Shown: piece after piece, positions 1-11,796 of the stretch
Layout of the letters: every line of letters starts with the position of its first letter
Position numbering within the stretch: the first letter of the stretch is position 1
Assembly (NCBI GenBank): GCA_030847615.1
Contig: JAUMIR010000003.1
Span: 61,551,001-61,615,000 of the forward strand
Length of the DNA stretch: 64,000 nt
Direction of reading: 5' to 3'
Source: Gambelia wislizenii
Lineage: Eukaryota; Chordata; Lepidosauria; Squamata; Crotaphytidae
Translations under genes and position numbers: made by a program
The notes under the pieces: generated by a model
The model's database searches: none
Seen by the model: the letters and a program-made list of their open reading frames with translations, nothing else
What the model was told of the DNA's origin: nothing

Positions 1-850
1 GATTCTGTTTACAGAGCTGCCAGCTAGTTCCTACTGGAAGGCTAAAAGAAGGTCATAAAGGGTACTGTACCTTCCATCTTTTTTTCCATGTGCAGATATA
101 CAGAAGCAGACTGCCTCTGGTACTATATACCCTCTTGCCTTGAGTTTTAACACTGTGGCCTAAATCATGGGCAGAATTGTGCAGCTTTCCAAGTATTGTT
201 GAATTCATCCCCCAGTATTTTCCTTATGCTAGCTAGGGGCCTAGGAGTTGCAGTCCAATAACATTTTGAAGGCCTTATGATTCCCATGTGGCCTAAAAAG
301 TAATTCTGAATATCTTTAGCATTGTAAAAGGAGTCATATGCTTCACTATGTACTGCAGACTCCCTGCTAAACCTGTGAATATTCTCATGTGTATCAAAAG
401 CAAACCCAAAAGAATTCATACGCTTGTCCTTGATCAATTTTTATTCTTAGAGTTCCCTGCAGAACTGTATATTATTTTTTTCTTTTGGCTTTGCCTAGAA
501 CAAATGTAGGAATATTTCCTATAAGCTTGTAGAACACACAAGTCAGTGTGATTTGGCCTGATGATAAATAAGAAAAACTTTCTGACCAAGGAAACAAGTG
601 CTTAATTGTAGCAAGCAATCTCCTAGCAAATTAACCTAAATTCAAAGTGACTGCCCCAGCATCTGTTATTCTGCAGTGGAGGAAGAAGCGTCTGGAGAAA
701 ACAAGAAAATGAAAATATATGATGAAAGGAGTTGTTCATACCCTTGGGAAGGCAACAGATGACTAATACCCTTATCTGACATTGCAAATGTATTGCTATG
801 GTCTTATAGCTTGGAAAGGAAAACCACTAACATCAGAGTCCAAATGTCAT
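1..850. other. Unassigned non-coding stretch
   Basis: AT-rich sequence with no convincing splice sites, no recognisable protein similarity and no repeat family that I recognise. The 90-codon minus frame at 165-437 looks like chance. Confidence 0.4.
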
Positions 851-1258
851 AATATCACAGAATCATAGAATAATAGAATAATAGAGTTGGAAGACACCAC
901 AAGGGCCATCCAGTCCAACACCCTGCCATGCAGGAATAAACAATCAAAGCATTCCTGACAGATGGTCATCCAGCCTCTGTTTAAATACCTCCAAAGAAGG
1001 AGACTCCACCACACTTGGAGGCAGTGCATTCCACTGCCTAACAGCTCTTACTGTCATGAAGTTCTTCCTAATGTTTAGATGGAATCTCTTTTCCTGCAGT
1101 TTGAGCCCATTGCTCCCTGTCCTAGTATCTGGAGCAGCAGAAAACAAGCTTACTCCATCCTCAATGTGACATCCCTTCAAATATTTAAGCATGGCTATCA
1201 TGTCCCCTCTTAACTTTCTCTTCCCCAAGCTAAACATACCCAGCTCCCTAAATCCCTA
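851..1258 (-). mobile_element. CR1 LINE 3' end, 5'-truncated copy
   Basis: The right-to-left reading encodes the C-terminal part of the CR1 ORF2 protein: positions 1237-944 read GMFSLGKRKLRGDMIAMLKY, then FHLNIRKNFMTVRAVRQWN and SPSLEVFKQRLDDHLSGML. It ends at the left in the typical CR1 3' UTR with an AATCATAGAATAATAGAATA tail. It is the same family as the copies at 9957 and 58110. Only the last ~0.4 kb is present, as expected from 5' truncation during target-primed reverse transcription. The frame is fairly well kept but the element cannot move by itself. Confidence 0.93.
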
Positions 1259-4200
1259 AGTTGTACGTTTCATGTGATGGTGACTTAACTGCAAACCTAT
1301 CCACAATCATAGTTTTGGTATAATGAAGAATTTTAGCACTTGGAGTCTCTTGTCACACAAACTTATTCCCCGGTAAATGGGTACACCTTTGCACTAAGGT
1401 GGAAGAGAATGAAAGGTAGAGGGTTGTTTTGAACTGTTGTAGTCATTGTCATTGTTTTATTATGCCAGTTTCAATGGAATTACATCAGAGTTACATCTGA
1501 TGAACAGTTACCCATAGTACTTGAACAAATAACCTGCGAGCACAGAAAGTGCAAAGGAGATTACTGAAAACCAAAAGAAATGTCCATCCTTCTTCCAGAC
1601 CACATGCTTCTCTTTATTCCATGAGAAGCCTTTGGCTTTCCAAATATTTTGTTCTAGAACTCCCACAGCTGTGGCTAACAGGAGTTGTAGGCCAAAACAC
1701 ATTGGGAGCCTTGAGCTTTGTCCTGGCCTGAATGCTTGGCAGTTCACTTATCTTTGTGCCTACTCAACAGATTGGGCATTTGTGTGCCTCAGCAGTTTCT
1801 TTTGCCTGCCAGGCTTGTATTATTTGCATCTTTTCATGTACACTGATAGCAGATCTGTATTATGAGTGCCAAGTATGTCCCCAGGGTCAACTCAGTTTTT
1901 ATAGGAGATGCTTGCAATTTAACTCTGCCATTTACTGAAAACAGTATTTGCCATTTTCTTTGATTTTGTGTACAGGCACTTGGAATGCAGAGGTCATTCC
2001 CACTATGGACAAAAACTGTTTTATTTAAGGAGTGAGACAGGAGTCATTTTTCTGTCATTCTCTGCTCTGAGAATCATAGGTGGTTTTGTACATTTCCCCC
2101 TGATGTTATTATGAGTTCAGTCATATAATTGTCAGTGAACGGCAGCTGCAGCTGCTCCATAGCTTTTCTGTCAGGGAATGCTGGGGTGAGAAAATCTGTT
2201 ACACAGAGATTGGGGGCGGGGATCTTTCTTGCAAGTATAGAACAGCTAATATTGGCTGCATCATCCCTCAGGGAAGTTGCTGGGAAGCAAAGAGTTGGAA
2301 GACTTGAGACCAGCTGTCTTGGAAATGCACATTCTCCTCACCCTGAGCAGCTTCATACATTATATCTTTTCCTACATGGAAAGCATTTTTCATGTAAGCA
2401 GTACATATATTATCTGTGCACTCAGATCTAGTGATTCCATTTCCATGCCACAAAATAAACACCTCTAAAACTGATGCACAGAATGAATTACTGTATTTGT
2501 GAATGGCATGTTATTATTACACATACAAGTAACGTGCATGTAGGAATTTCAACATTCAATGCCTCCAATATTTCACAGATGAAAACTGGGACGTGTGCAG
2601 CTGAGCAACATCAGAGTGTTTTTGAAAGGGTATGACTAGACAATGAGAAGGCAAATGTCATTAATGAGTAAGAATGCACAAAGCTACTACTTTGATCAGC
2701 CAAATTCTAGAATTTAGGTATTAAGTTTAGGAAAGTCTAAAAATAGAAACAAAAATCCTAATGAGCCCTCTGCCCCTTCCTTTCCTCTCCTCTCCTTCCT
2801 GCTGAGTTAACTGAATGCAAACTATTTTTGCACTTTGAACTTAGTTTGCAGCAACTGAAGTAAGCTGAGAACAAAGTGGTGAAGTGAGAGGAGGAGAAAG
2901 AAATTGACATTTTAAACGTAGGTGAGAAAGTGGAAGGCCAGGGAATAAACTGGGACTATCCCTAACAAGCAGGGACAATTGGAGGGTATGGAATGTATGA
3001 AACAGCCATCAGCATGAGTAATGCTGAAGACAAAGGGTTCCCACTAAATCCTCCTTCAGAGCAACATGCAAATTAAACTGTCCCTTAAAGCTATATCAGA
3101 TTATGTCAGGGATAGGGAATTTCCAAATGTCCAGGGGCCATACATCCTCTATATTAGAATTCAAAGGAGTATACTTCTGTGGCCTCCATTCTCCCCATTT
3201 TTTTCCCAATTGAACAAAGGTTCCTATGCCCTCTATAAGGCATGGGGCTAATTTCGCTGTTTTCTCAACCACTCCCTCCCCCCCCCCCGATATGTTTTGG
3301 ACCTGAGAAGCTTTTGTGAAAACCACTGGAAATCATTGGGGGTGAGGGACATGGGGGATGGGAAGTCCCTTGGGGGCATGTGTGCCCTGAAGGCCACAGT
3401 TTGCCCACCCCTTTCACATTTGTTTCCCTTCTTTGAGGTTCTGCTATAGCTGCTCTATATGTGCCTTCACTTCTTTTGAAAAGATGGTGGTAATGGTAAT
3501 TTTGGTCCAACGGACATGTAGCCAGGTTTCTAGGAAAGTATTTAAATAGTGGCAATTTAAGGACTACAGCAGTTTCAAAAGAATTTGTTTCAGAGTTAAG
3601 TAGCGTGTGCCTTTTTAAGAATTAAAGCCTCAAAATCTGAATTAAGCACTCACAAAATTACAAAACAAATTGACATATGTATATATGCTTTTTAACACTG
3701 TAGATGGAAGAACTTCATATTACAAAAATGTGTTAAATAGAAGCACTGATTCACAGCAGTTCTGAGTCTCAATTGTCCCAAATTGAGTAGAATGGCTGAA
3801 TCAACAGGAACTTGATAACACTTATGTAAACCCTATTTGATTTAATGAGCTTCCTCTAACTTGGAGTAACAATCTGATTTGGGCCTAAATTTAAACCAGT
3901 TCACTGTCATCCACAGAGATCAGAGATCAGTGCACTTTGTATCTTTAGCTAATTCTTTCCTGGCATGCCATTTTGTAAAAAAAAAAAAAAAAAAAAAAAA
4001 AGATGCTAGCTAGTCAATTCCTTATACACTCTATGAGTAATCTGCATTTTCCAAAGTATCCTAATACATATTTCCATAATTTATTTTAAGAGGTCATAGG
4101 ATGCTCTCTGTATAATAAGACATAAAGAAACAATTTTTATTTGTTTCCTTATCAAAACCAGTAGGATTGATATTAGCATGGTAGTATTTCACTGACTGTT

Positions 4201-4759
4201 CTGGAGATGGGGTTAATGAGGTTATTCTAGAGGTTATGAAATTCACAGTCTCAGGGCCGAACTTTTCCTTCGTTTTAATTTTAAATTCCTTCATGGTACT
4301 CTAAGTAGAGATTTCTTAGAGATGTGCCACAAACTCATAGCTAACTCCAAGTGAGTTTAGCTAATTATACAGGATGCAAGCCTTTATTTTACAGCTTTTA
4401 CTTATTGGCATAGTGATTGTGAAAGGGTTTATTTACTGAGATCCATAATGCATGCAGGTACATTCTTAACAATTCATTAGTTCACTCTGCTCTAAGCCAA
4501 ATTTGCTTTCCTGCCTTATCAGTTGATTTGTCTGGACGGTCTGAGAACTAGGAATCTCTTTTATCCTCACAGACAGCTTGGCATACCTATAAGAGAGTGG
4601 CCTTGACAGCAAAGTTCATCAGACTTTGAAAGGCTTGGATATAAACAGTTCTTTATCTTACCTTTAGCTGAGGCTAATAAAATGCCTCTTTGCCCACTGA
4701 ATCTTGTAGCTAGTCAAATGTCTTCCTTAGTTTTCACTGAACAATCAAAATGTGGTTAT
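1259..4759. other. Non-coding stretch with a few old repeat traces
   Basis: I see no supported gene. Positions 1650-1710 carry a diverged trace of the 'ACTCCCA...GGAGTTGTAG' hAT-type repeat seen better at 48895. A C10 run lies at about 3281. The open frames at 1508-1938, 2129-2468 and 3265-3555 have no splice context, codon character or family resemblance. Confidence 0.4.
3977..4001 (+). repeat. Poly(A) run, 25 bp
   Basis: An uninterrupted run of about 25 adenines. It could be the tail of an old retro-insertion on the plus strand, but the sequence just upstream is not a family that I recognise. Confidence 0.8.
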
Positions 4760-4951
4760 TGTGTCCCTTCAAGTGGTTTTCTACTTACAGAAACCCTAAG
4801 GCAAATCTATCATGGGGTTTTCTTCCTCTGAGGCTGAGAGTGTGAATTGCCCAAGGTCACCAGTGGGTTTCCATGACAGAGCGAGGATTTGAACCCTGGT
4901 CTCTCAGAGTCCTAGTCCAACACTGAAACCAGTACACCATACTGGCTTTCA
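4760..4951 (-). mobile_element. tRNA-derived SINE, minus orientation
   Basis: Read on the minus strand the element starts with a tRNA-like head (AGTATGGTGTACTGG, a degenerate A box) followed by a B-box-like block, rc of GGATTTGAACCCTGG at about 4886-4900. It continues through the conserved body 'GTGACCTTGGGCAATTCACAC...' and ends near TTGAAGGGACAC. The same family occurs at 34842, 44387 and 63838. Pol III transcription from the internal boxes is known for such SINEs; this copy is diverged. Confidence 0.85.
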
Positions 4952-5169
4952 CATATATTTTTATTGTCATTCTTTTGTCAACGGCCAACCCCCTAATTTG
5001 TATAGACTGAATGCTACTCATAATTATGAGTACTACTCATGGCTAGAGATGGGGTTGGGAATCCCTTTGCTATTCAATGTTTAGCTGAGAAGGGGGTTTT
5101 CTGATGTTTGAGAAACCTCATCAAGAAGAAAGCAGGCACCATGAGGCTACTATGAGATTCTTTGCACTT

Positions 5170-5885
5170 TGGAAAGTATTCATCTGTGCAGAAAAACATG
5201 TGGATTCTGCATGTAAAATGTGTTTTCTGCACAGAAAAATGACATGTATTTCTTTACAGAAAAACCAGGAAGTTTCTGAACAAAAAGAGCATTTCTATGC
5301 AGAAAACATGTTGGCTGTCATCCTGTTGGTGAATTATAGTGGTGTAAGTTGGACTTGTGCCATCACAACTCACTTTTTGCTTGTTGCAATTCTGTTCTGG
5401 CAGTGTAATGACCAAAACCCATGTTGCAGGCAGCACAGTTCCCAGAACATGGCAATGTCCCTTTTTTTTGGCAGGGGTGATCAGTAAAGATGTGTCCAAC
5501 TGTTTTCCTATAGCTGGAAACAAGGATGTCATCTGCAGGGACTTCCTGGGGACTCCTAGAGTTCCCTGTGGGTGCCTATCAAAGCAGTTGCAGGAAAACA
5601 GATGGATGCATCCCTACTGCTCTTTGACAACATGGAAATTGCTGTGTGGTGGGGGTGTGCTGCTTACAAGGTTGGTTTTTTTATAGGTAGCATTGGGAGA
5701 TGTAGCTACAGAAACATAGCTGTGTGATGCATGCGTGTCTCTCAATGTAGGATCTCTATCATTTTCTGCACACAAAAACCATGTGTTTTTGCCTTTTCTG
5801 CATAGAAAACCCATGTGTACGTCTGTGCAGAAAGCATATTTTCTGCACAGAAAATACATTTCTGCATAGGAGAAAAATGCATTTC
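5170..5885. repeat. Foldback repeat with GCAGAAAA motif clusters
   Basis: Two clusters of the motif TTTTCTGCAYAGAAAA and its halves (5180-5310 and 5765-5870) face each other across a ~450 bp centre. The centre is itself partly self-complementary (CTGTTTTCCTATAGCTGG near 5500 against GCAGTTGCAGGAAAACAG near 5585). The central part, 5510-5755, is shared with 7290-7530. The layout suggests a non-autonomous DNA transposon, but I cannot define its termini or a target duplication. The open frames here (5104-6015, both strands) come from the repeat. Confidence 0.6.
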
Positions 5886-7171
5886 TCTGTAGATGAATAC
5901 TTCCTAAGGTCCAAACAGCAATCAGCAACTGAACAGAAATCTTCATGGTCTCAGCCAGTGGATAGAGAACACAAAGAGGTGTATTCTTTTTACTGGCAAT
6001 AACTACAAATAGCATTGGAATTCATTTTCCATTTCTCTTCCAATCTCCCCTCTGCCCCTCCCCAAACAAAGATACATGATTGCTCATAGCTGAATCCAAG
6101 TTTAAGCAGGTTCCCCCTTCATCCAGTACGGTGCTCTTGAGGGTGATTTATTGTTTCATATCTGAGAGAGGAGGTGGTGGATTATAGCAGAAGGAATATA
6201 TCTGGAGGTGTGATCCAGGTCTGATTCTCCTTCTGAACATTCCTCTCATTAGGACACTAGAGGTTGCCACCCGAAGGCCTATTTAATTGTTCGAGGCCAT
6301 TAGGGTGATCTTTTATTTCCCAATGGAAAGAAAAGTTTCAATTGACTCCCAGCCAAAAAGAGGGGGGGGGCTTGGGCTGTTCATCTTTCCATCCATTGTA
6401 CCAGGTATGTGATTACCCATCACCTGCTGATAATTGTATTTGGTTGTGAGTGAGCTAACTGAAACTAGATTCAGATCTGACTGAGCTAATGATCTGTACT
6501 CCTCTGTATCTGTCAGTTAAGGAGACACCCATAATTTGTGGTTCTGTGATTAACTATCTTTCATGCCTTCAGCAAACTCATTGCTATGAATGCCTGGCTT
6601 TAGTAAGATATAGGTCATCACATGAGCATGCCATGCTTAGGGTCTACTATCTTCATTGGTTTTCTATAATTTTCTGAACATAATTCAAGATCCCACTACT
6701 GGTATTTACAAAATGAAGGGCCAACACCCACCTGCCTCACCTGTGGGCAACACAGTCTTTATGTCAACCTACCCTGACCTGGTTCATTCAAGCTGTTTTC
6801 AACTATACCACCCATAATGCCTGAACATTTGCCATGCTGGCCAGAAAAGTTGTTGTCCAAGACACCCAGAGCAATATTTCTTATGTCATCTGATATGGTG
6901 GGCCAGTAGCATTTTTCCCCTAATGTGTCAGGGACCAGTACCATATTGCTGCACTGACTGACTACAATTGTTGCTTTATTTCCTGGAAACGTACCAGACA
7001 GGCAGCCAACAGCTTGCAGACTGGCATCATTGCATGGAACACAATTGTGAGTAGCACTGATCTGAGGACACCAGGTTGAGAGAGGCACAGTTATGCCATC
7101 TGTGCACTAGTTACTACATGAGATCTCAAAGAGAGATATTCTTCAGGCTCACCACAATTATGAAATTCTTA

Positions 7172-7560
7172 GGGGATTTTCAGACAGGAACAAAAAAAAG
7201 TGTTCCCATCTCGCAATCTCCTCTCCCGCCCCTGTCCTATCCCTGTAACAACAACAACAAAAAGGAAGTTTTCAGACCTATCTTAATCATGTGTTGTTCC
7301 CTATGCAGGGCAGCCCAGTCTCTGCAGATACCTGTCACAGTGCATCCAGCTTCAGGAAAATAGCTGGATGCATCCCTGCTCATTTTCCCACTTTCCAACA
7401 ACACAAAAGTGGTCATGTTTGGGGTGGAGACTATTTGCGTAAAAAGTGAGGCAGTGCAAGCATCAGGAGATGTAGCTACAGAGACATAGAGATGTGATAC
7501 ATATACATTTCCCAATGCAGCATATCAGCCATATTCACTTGTTGCAAAAACTGACTCCCT
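7172..7560. mobile_element. Second copy of the 5.5-kb-locus repeat, Harbinger-like ends
   Basis: The block 7290-7530 matches 5510-5755, with shared strings such as TGGATGCATCCCT, GGAGATGTAGCTACAGA and ACATAG in the same order and spacing. A candidate left end GGGGATTTTCAGACAGG at 7172 is preceded by TTA and a weak candidate right end at 7560 is followed by TTA. The homology is clear; the exact ends are tentative. Confidence 0.5.
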
Positions 7561-9329
7561 TAAAAGCCAACTGGCATTTATGCAAATGCAAAATGCAATG
7601 TTTTATGTGCAATATAAATTTTTCCACCAAAAATTTGCACAATGTTGTCCCAAAATAAGGGCAAGCCAAAAAAAAAAATGTATAAACTCTCTTAATCTCA
7701 CCCAGTGACAAAACTTGATTTATTTATTTGTTCTTGCATATAAGAATGAAATAAGCGAAGGCCTCTGTTCCTAGTCATGAGCATAGCATTGTAGCAGCAT
7801 TGTTTGCAAAAGCTATAGAGCAAACAGTGCCGCACCCCATTGACAAGCTTGTCATTCTGTGTCATTCCAAAAGTGGGAACTAATAACTGAAATTGTAGCG
7901 CTTGCCAAAAGGGTTTTTTCCCTGCCCTTCATTGCCCAAGAATAACAATGTGTGCAAAATAGCAGTGCAGATTTATTCTGTACAACATTTATTCCAAACC
8001 AAGTTTATTTTTCATTTGTGGTTGTTTACCTTCATTACATCCATGTTTATTTGGGTATTCTTCATCCAGCTAGATGAGAGAAGCATTCATTGGTTTCACA
8101 GCATACTATTAATAATTAATGTCTTTAACCAGTTTGGTGTTTCTACATGAAATGCTCTCTTCTCGATACATATATTCAACAGACTGATGGCTCTAAACAG
8201 CCTCTCCATCAATAACTGTCAACTGTGATAGAGCAAAGGTTCTGGTTGGCTGGATAAACCTGTCAATGTGGAATGGGGAGGGGGGCTGTATGCTGAATAG
8301 TTGCCTCCCAAAAAAAACTAGTGTCAGAGAGAAAATACAGCTTAACATTTCTTGCCAGAGCTAGCTTGCTTCTACTTGATGCTTTGTTTTCATTCATTTA
8401 GTTCAAATATTGAAGTTGTGCAAATAGTTTAGTTCAAATATTTAAGTACGGTATTACCCTCCTACACTTGAGAAATGCACTTTTCTTTTGTCCTTACAGT
8501 GAACATATTCTGCCAGCCCTGTCCAATAGAGAGCTCAGGTTTGGAGGGTTTTCTTCTTTAAATCTATAAAAGAGAAGAAGCCTGGCATGGCCCTTTCATG
8601 CAGCCTTTGCTCCCACCCAAATGCTGTAGGCCCCTATTTGCTCTTCACGTTGCCCTTCTGTTCCATTTTCTGTGGATGCATATGAGAGGTAGTGAAAGGA
8701 TGGACTGGCACAAAGACAGAAAGAGAGAGAGCACTATACAATTCTGGAAACTGTCTACTTTGCCTATGGTCCTTCACATTCTTTGAACTGCCCCCACCTA
8801 CCACTAGCTAGACCCTGCAACTGTCTTTTCCCATGGGTCAGTGGCCCTTTGTAAGGAAAGATTTCTCCACTCCTGATACAAAGACAGACAAATCTGTCAA
8901 ATCCAATCCTGCTCAGCTTCTCATATTTCCAGCATCTAGATTTCTGTCCTATTTCTGCGTCTGTTTGTGTATTATTTTTAAAAGGGTGTACAAACACTTA
9001 TGTTTATTTTTGCGCAGAGTACTCCTAATATTCAGATTTTTGTATTCACTTTTCCTTATGTACATATTTTGCAAGCATTTTTTCTTATAAGACTCCATTT
9101 TGTGTGCACTTTCCCCTCATATTTGAGCATGTTTTTCTTTATTATTTGCAGCTGGCATGTTGTTCAATATTTTTGAGATTGTAAACTGATTTACAATCTC
9201 ATAACTTTGGGGATTCACATTTACACAGTCAATGTTTGAACATGAATCCCAGAACATACCCCTTAAGCAGGCAGCATCCAACCAAAGGGTTTCTGAGGTG
9301 CTGCATATTGGGGCCCTGGGAAATGACAA
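7561..9329. other. Unassigned AT-rich stretch
   Basis: No supported exon. The hydrophobic frame at 8833-9090 is T-rich sequence and not a credible membrane protein. The block 8850-9120 reads like an old decayed repeat, but I cannot assign it. Confidence 0.35.
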
Positions 9330-9735
9330 CTGCAGTGCTCTAAACAAATAAATGAAGATAGTGTTTATAGTCAATATAGGTAACAAATGAATAGGAATTT
9401 GTACAGGACTAAACAGGATGTCAGAAAGTAAAATTACAAATATAAAAAACACTAATAACCAATATAAGAAATTCAAATACAAATAAAAACATATAACAAA
9501 TACAAACAACATATATAACAAATACAAATAATATTTATAATATTATTTTTGGAAATGTTTCATGCATCTTTTCATATTGGTTGTAAACTGTGACATTCTA
9601 TTATGTTATGTATCTGTTCCTCTGTTATCCACATTGACTATAGACTTTATCTTCATTTATTTTGTCATTTTATTCTTTGATATTCTTTCTCTATGTTTTT
9701 GTGATTGTCTTTTATGGTTTATGCATTTGTGGTTA
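9330..9735. repeat. AT-rich foldback repeat
   Basis: Left-arm text AATAAATGAAGATAGTG plus TTTATAGTCAATAT (9348-9376) is complementary to ATTGACTATAGACTTTATCT plus TCATTTATTTTG (9632-9663). The arms continue imperfectly to both sides, around a centre near 9540. This explains the 136-codon minus frame at 9117-9527, whose product is low-complexity and hydrophobic. Probably an old inverted-repeat element; no termini could be fixed. Confidence 0.55.
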
Positions 9736-9956
9736 AAACCCTGCCCTTCTGTATTTGTTTATTTTAATAGCAGTGCTCTCCCATTCATGGAGCACCATGA
9801 GACAAGCAGCTGTGGCAGCACCCAAGGGGGTCTCTTCAGCTCCCTGTTTCAATGCACCCAGTGACCAGGAGAGCATTGCAATTACCATTTACCAGCACTC
9901 CAAACTGCAGTGCCATGGAAACCATTTGCTTGTAGTGCCACCTGGCTTAAGAGGTA

Positions 9957-10490
9957 GATCATAGAATCATAGAATCATAGAATTGTAAAGTTGGAAGAGA
10001 CCACAAGGGCCATCCAGTCCAACCCTCTGCCATGCAGGAAATCACAGTCAAAGCATCCCTGACAGATGGCCATACAGCCTCTGTTTAAAGACCTCCAAAG
10101 AAGGAGATCTCACCACGCTCCAAGGGAGTGTGTTCCACTGCCGAACAGCTCTTACTGTCAAAAAGTTCCTCCTAATGTTGAGGTGGAATCTCTGTTTCTG
10201 GAGCTTGCATCCATTGTTCCGTGTTCTAGTCTCTGGAGCAGTAAAAAACAAGCTTGCTCCATCCTCAATGTGACATCCCTTCAAATACTTAACCAGGGCT
10301 ATCATACTGCCCCTTAACTGTCTTTTTTCCAGGCTAAACATACCCAGCTCCCTAATGGTTTCCAGACCTTTCACCATTTTAGTCACCCTCCTCTGGACAC
10401 GCTCCAATTGTCAATATCCTTTTTGAATTGTGGTGCCCAGAACCAAGTATTCTAGGTGAGGCACTATTACTTCCCTTGATCTAGACACTA
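9957..10490 (-). mobile_element. CR1 LINE 3' end, 5'-truncated copy
   Basis: The left edge has the repeated ATCATAGAATC tail. The minus frame 10407-10048 encodes the CR1 C terminus, from MERVQRRVTKMVKGLETIRE through GMFSLEKRQLRGSMIALVKY to SLEVFKQRLYGHLSGML. Compared with the 58 kb copy it lacks the segment MPYEERLRE (reading ETI-RELGMF). It stops abruptly at about 10490, where a SINE begins. Confidence 0.93.
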
Positions 10491-10492
10491 TA

Positions 10493-10765
10493 CTGGAGCC
10501 CTAGTGGTGCAGTGGTTAAATGCCAGTACTGCAAGTCACCACATTGCATGTTTGATTCTAGCGGGCTCCAAGGTTCACTCAGCCTTCCATCCTTTAGTAG
10601 GTAGGTAAAATGAGTACACGGCTTGTGGGGGCAATTAGCTAACACACATTGGAAACTGCTTAATGTAGTGTAGATTTGTAAATGGCTATTGCTTAAAACA
10701 ATTTGTAAGCCGCTCTGATAGCCTTGTGGCTGAAGAGTGGGGTATAAATAAATAAATAAATAATA
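10493..10765 (+). mobile_element. tRNA-derived SINE, second family, full length
   Basis: The head AGTGGTGCAGTGGTTAAATG carries an A-box-like segment, and TGTTTGATTCTAG near 10550 is a degenerate B box. The body runs through TAACACACATTGGAAACTGC and ends GCCGCTCTGATAGCC...GGGGTATAAATAAATAAATA. The last 135 bp are nearly identical to 50424-50558, which shows a common family. The tail resembles those used by LINE-mobilised SINEs in squamates. It lies directly against the truncated end of the CR1 at 9957-10490. Confidence 0.85.
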
Positions 10766-11257
10766 TTGATGCAGCCCAAAATCACATAATGGCATTGGCA
10801 GAAGTAACTATGACAATGGAGCTCCATCATTGTAGCTATGTCTGACAATGCAGAATCTTGGCCTATAATTTTGCACACATTTTAAAATCTGTGAACTGCA
10901 TCACAACATATGTGAATTTGCAAATCTCTCCATATCACGACATTCTGGTTTCTGTGTAGGTTCCAGAAATGTAAACTTGATCCGCAGCATTAAAAGTGCA
11001 ACGTTAAAACACAGACCATATTAATTTCTCACCAATCTTTAGCTTGATCTCTTGTATAGAATGGACCTTAGAAGAGTACTGTTAGATAAGACTGATGCTT
11101 CATCTAATTGTGACATGCTGTGTCCCACAATGACAAGCCAGAGGCTTCCAGGAAGGCCTCTTGCTATATGGAGACGTCAACCTGACAGTCATTCCCCATT
11201 GTTCTGCCTGGTAACCAAGATTCAGCAGTAATCCTACCTGTTCAAATAGTTATGGGT

Positions 11258-11784
11258 CAAAGTCAAAGGCTTTCACAACCAGCATCCATAGATTTTCCTT
11301 GGGTTTTTTCCGGGCTGTGAGGCCGTGTTCTGGAATAGTTTCTTTCTGACGTTTCGCCTGCATCTGTGGCTGGCATCTTCAGACAATGGTTGGGTAGGAG
11401 TCTGTCTGGGGTTTATATGTTGTGAACCCCTGTAGTAAAACCTTAAAAGTAAAGAAAATCTGGCTCCCAGTTTTGAAATACAATAGAATTAAAACTCAAA
11501 GGAATTCCACCCAGGGACATGGGGATTCCCAGCAGATAATGGCCCATCAACCAACCATCAGCCAAACGGACACTAACGAGCCTTGCATTTCTATACCCAG
11601 AAACTAACCATTCAATTACCCAAATTTACATATACTCCCCTACAGGGGTTCACAGCATATAAACCCCAGACACACTCCTACCCAACCATTTTCTGAAGAT
11701 GCCAGCCACAGATGCAGGCAAAACATCAGAAAGAAACTATTCCAGAACACAGCCTCACAGCCCAGGAAAAAACAAGGAAAATCT
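11258..11784. mobile_element. Penelope-like insertion with inverted ends and 12-bp TSD
   Basis: Arms of about 150 bp (11284-11440 and 11638-11784) are inverted copies: TCTTCAGACAATGGTTGGGT on the left faces ACCCAACCATTTTCTGAAGA on the right. Each arm contains TGGCTGGCATCTTCAG or its complement and a GACGTTTCGCCTGCATCTG-type block, a pattern that I associate with the pseudo-LTRs of vertebrate Penelope-like elements. The direct repeat ATAGTTATGGGT flanks the unit at 11246-11257 and 11785-11796, so it inserted as one piece. No coding region remains in the ~200 bp between the arms. Confidence 0.65.
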
Positions 11785-11796
11785 ATAGTTATGGGT

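Noticed and set aside
9117..9864. Hydrophobic frames that look like membrane proteins
   Set aside because: They are T-rich arms of a foldback repeat and mirror each other on the two strands.
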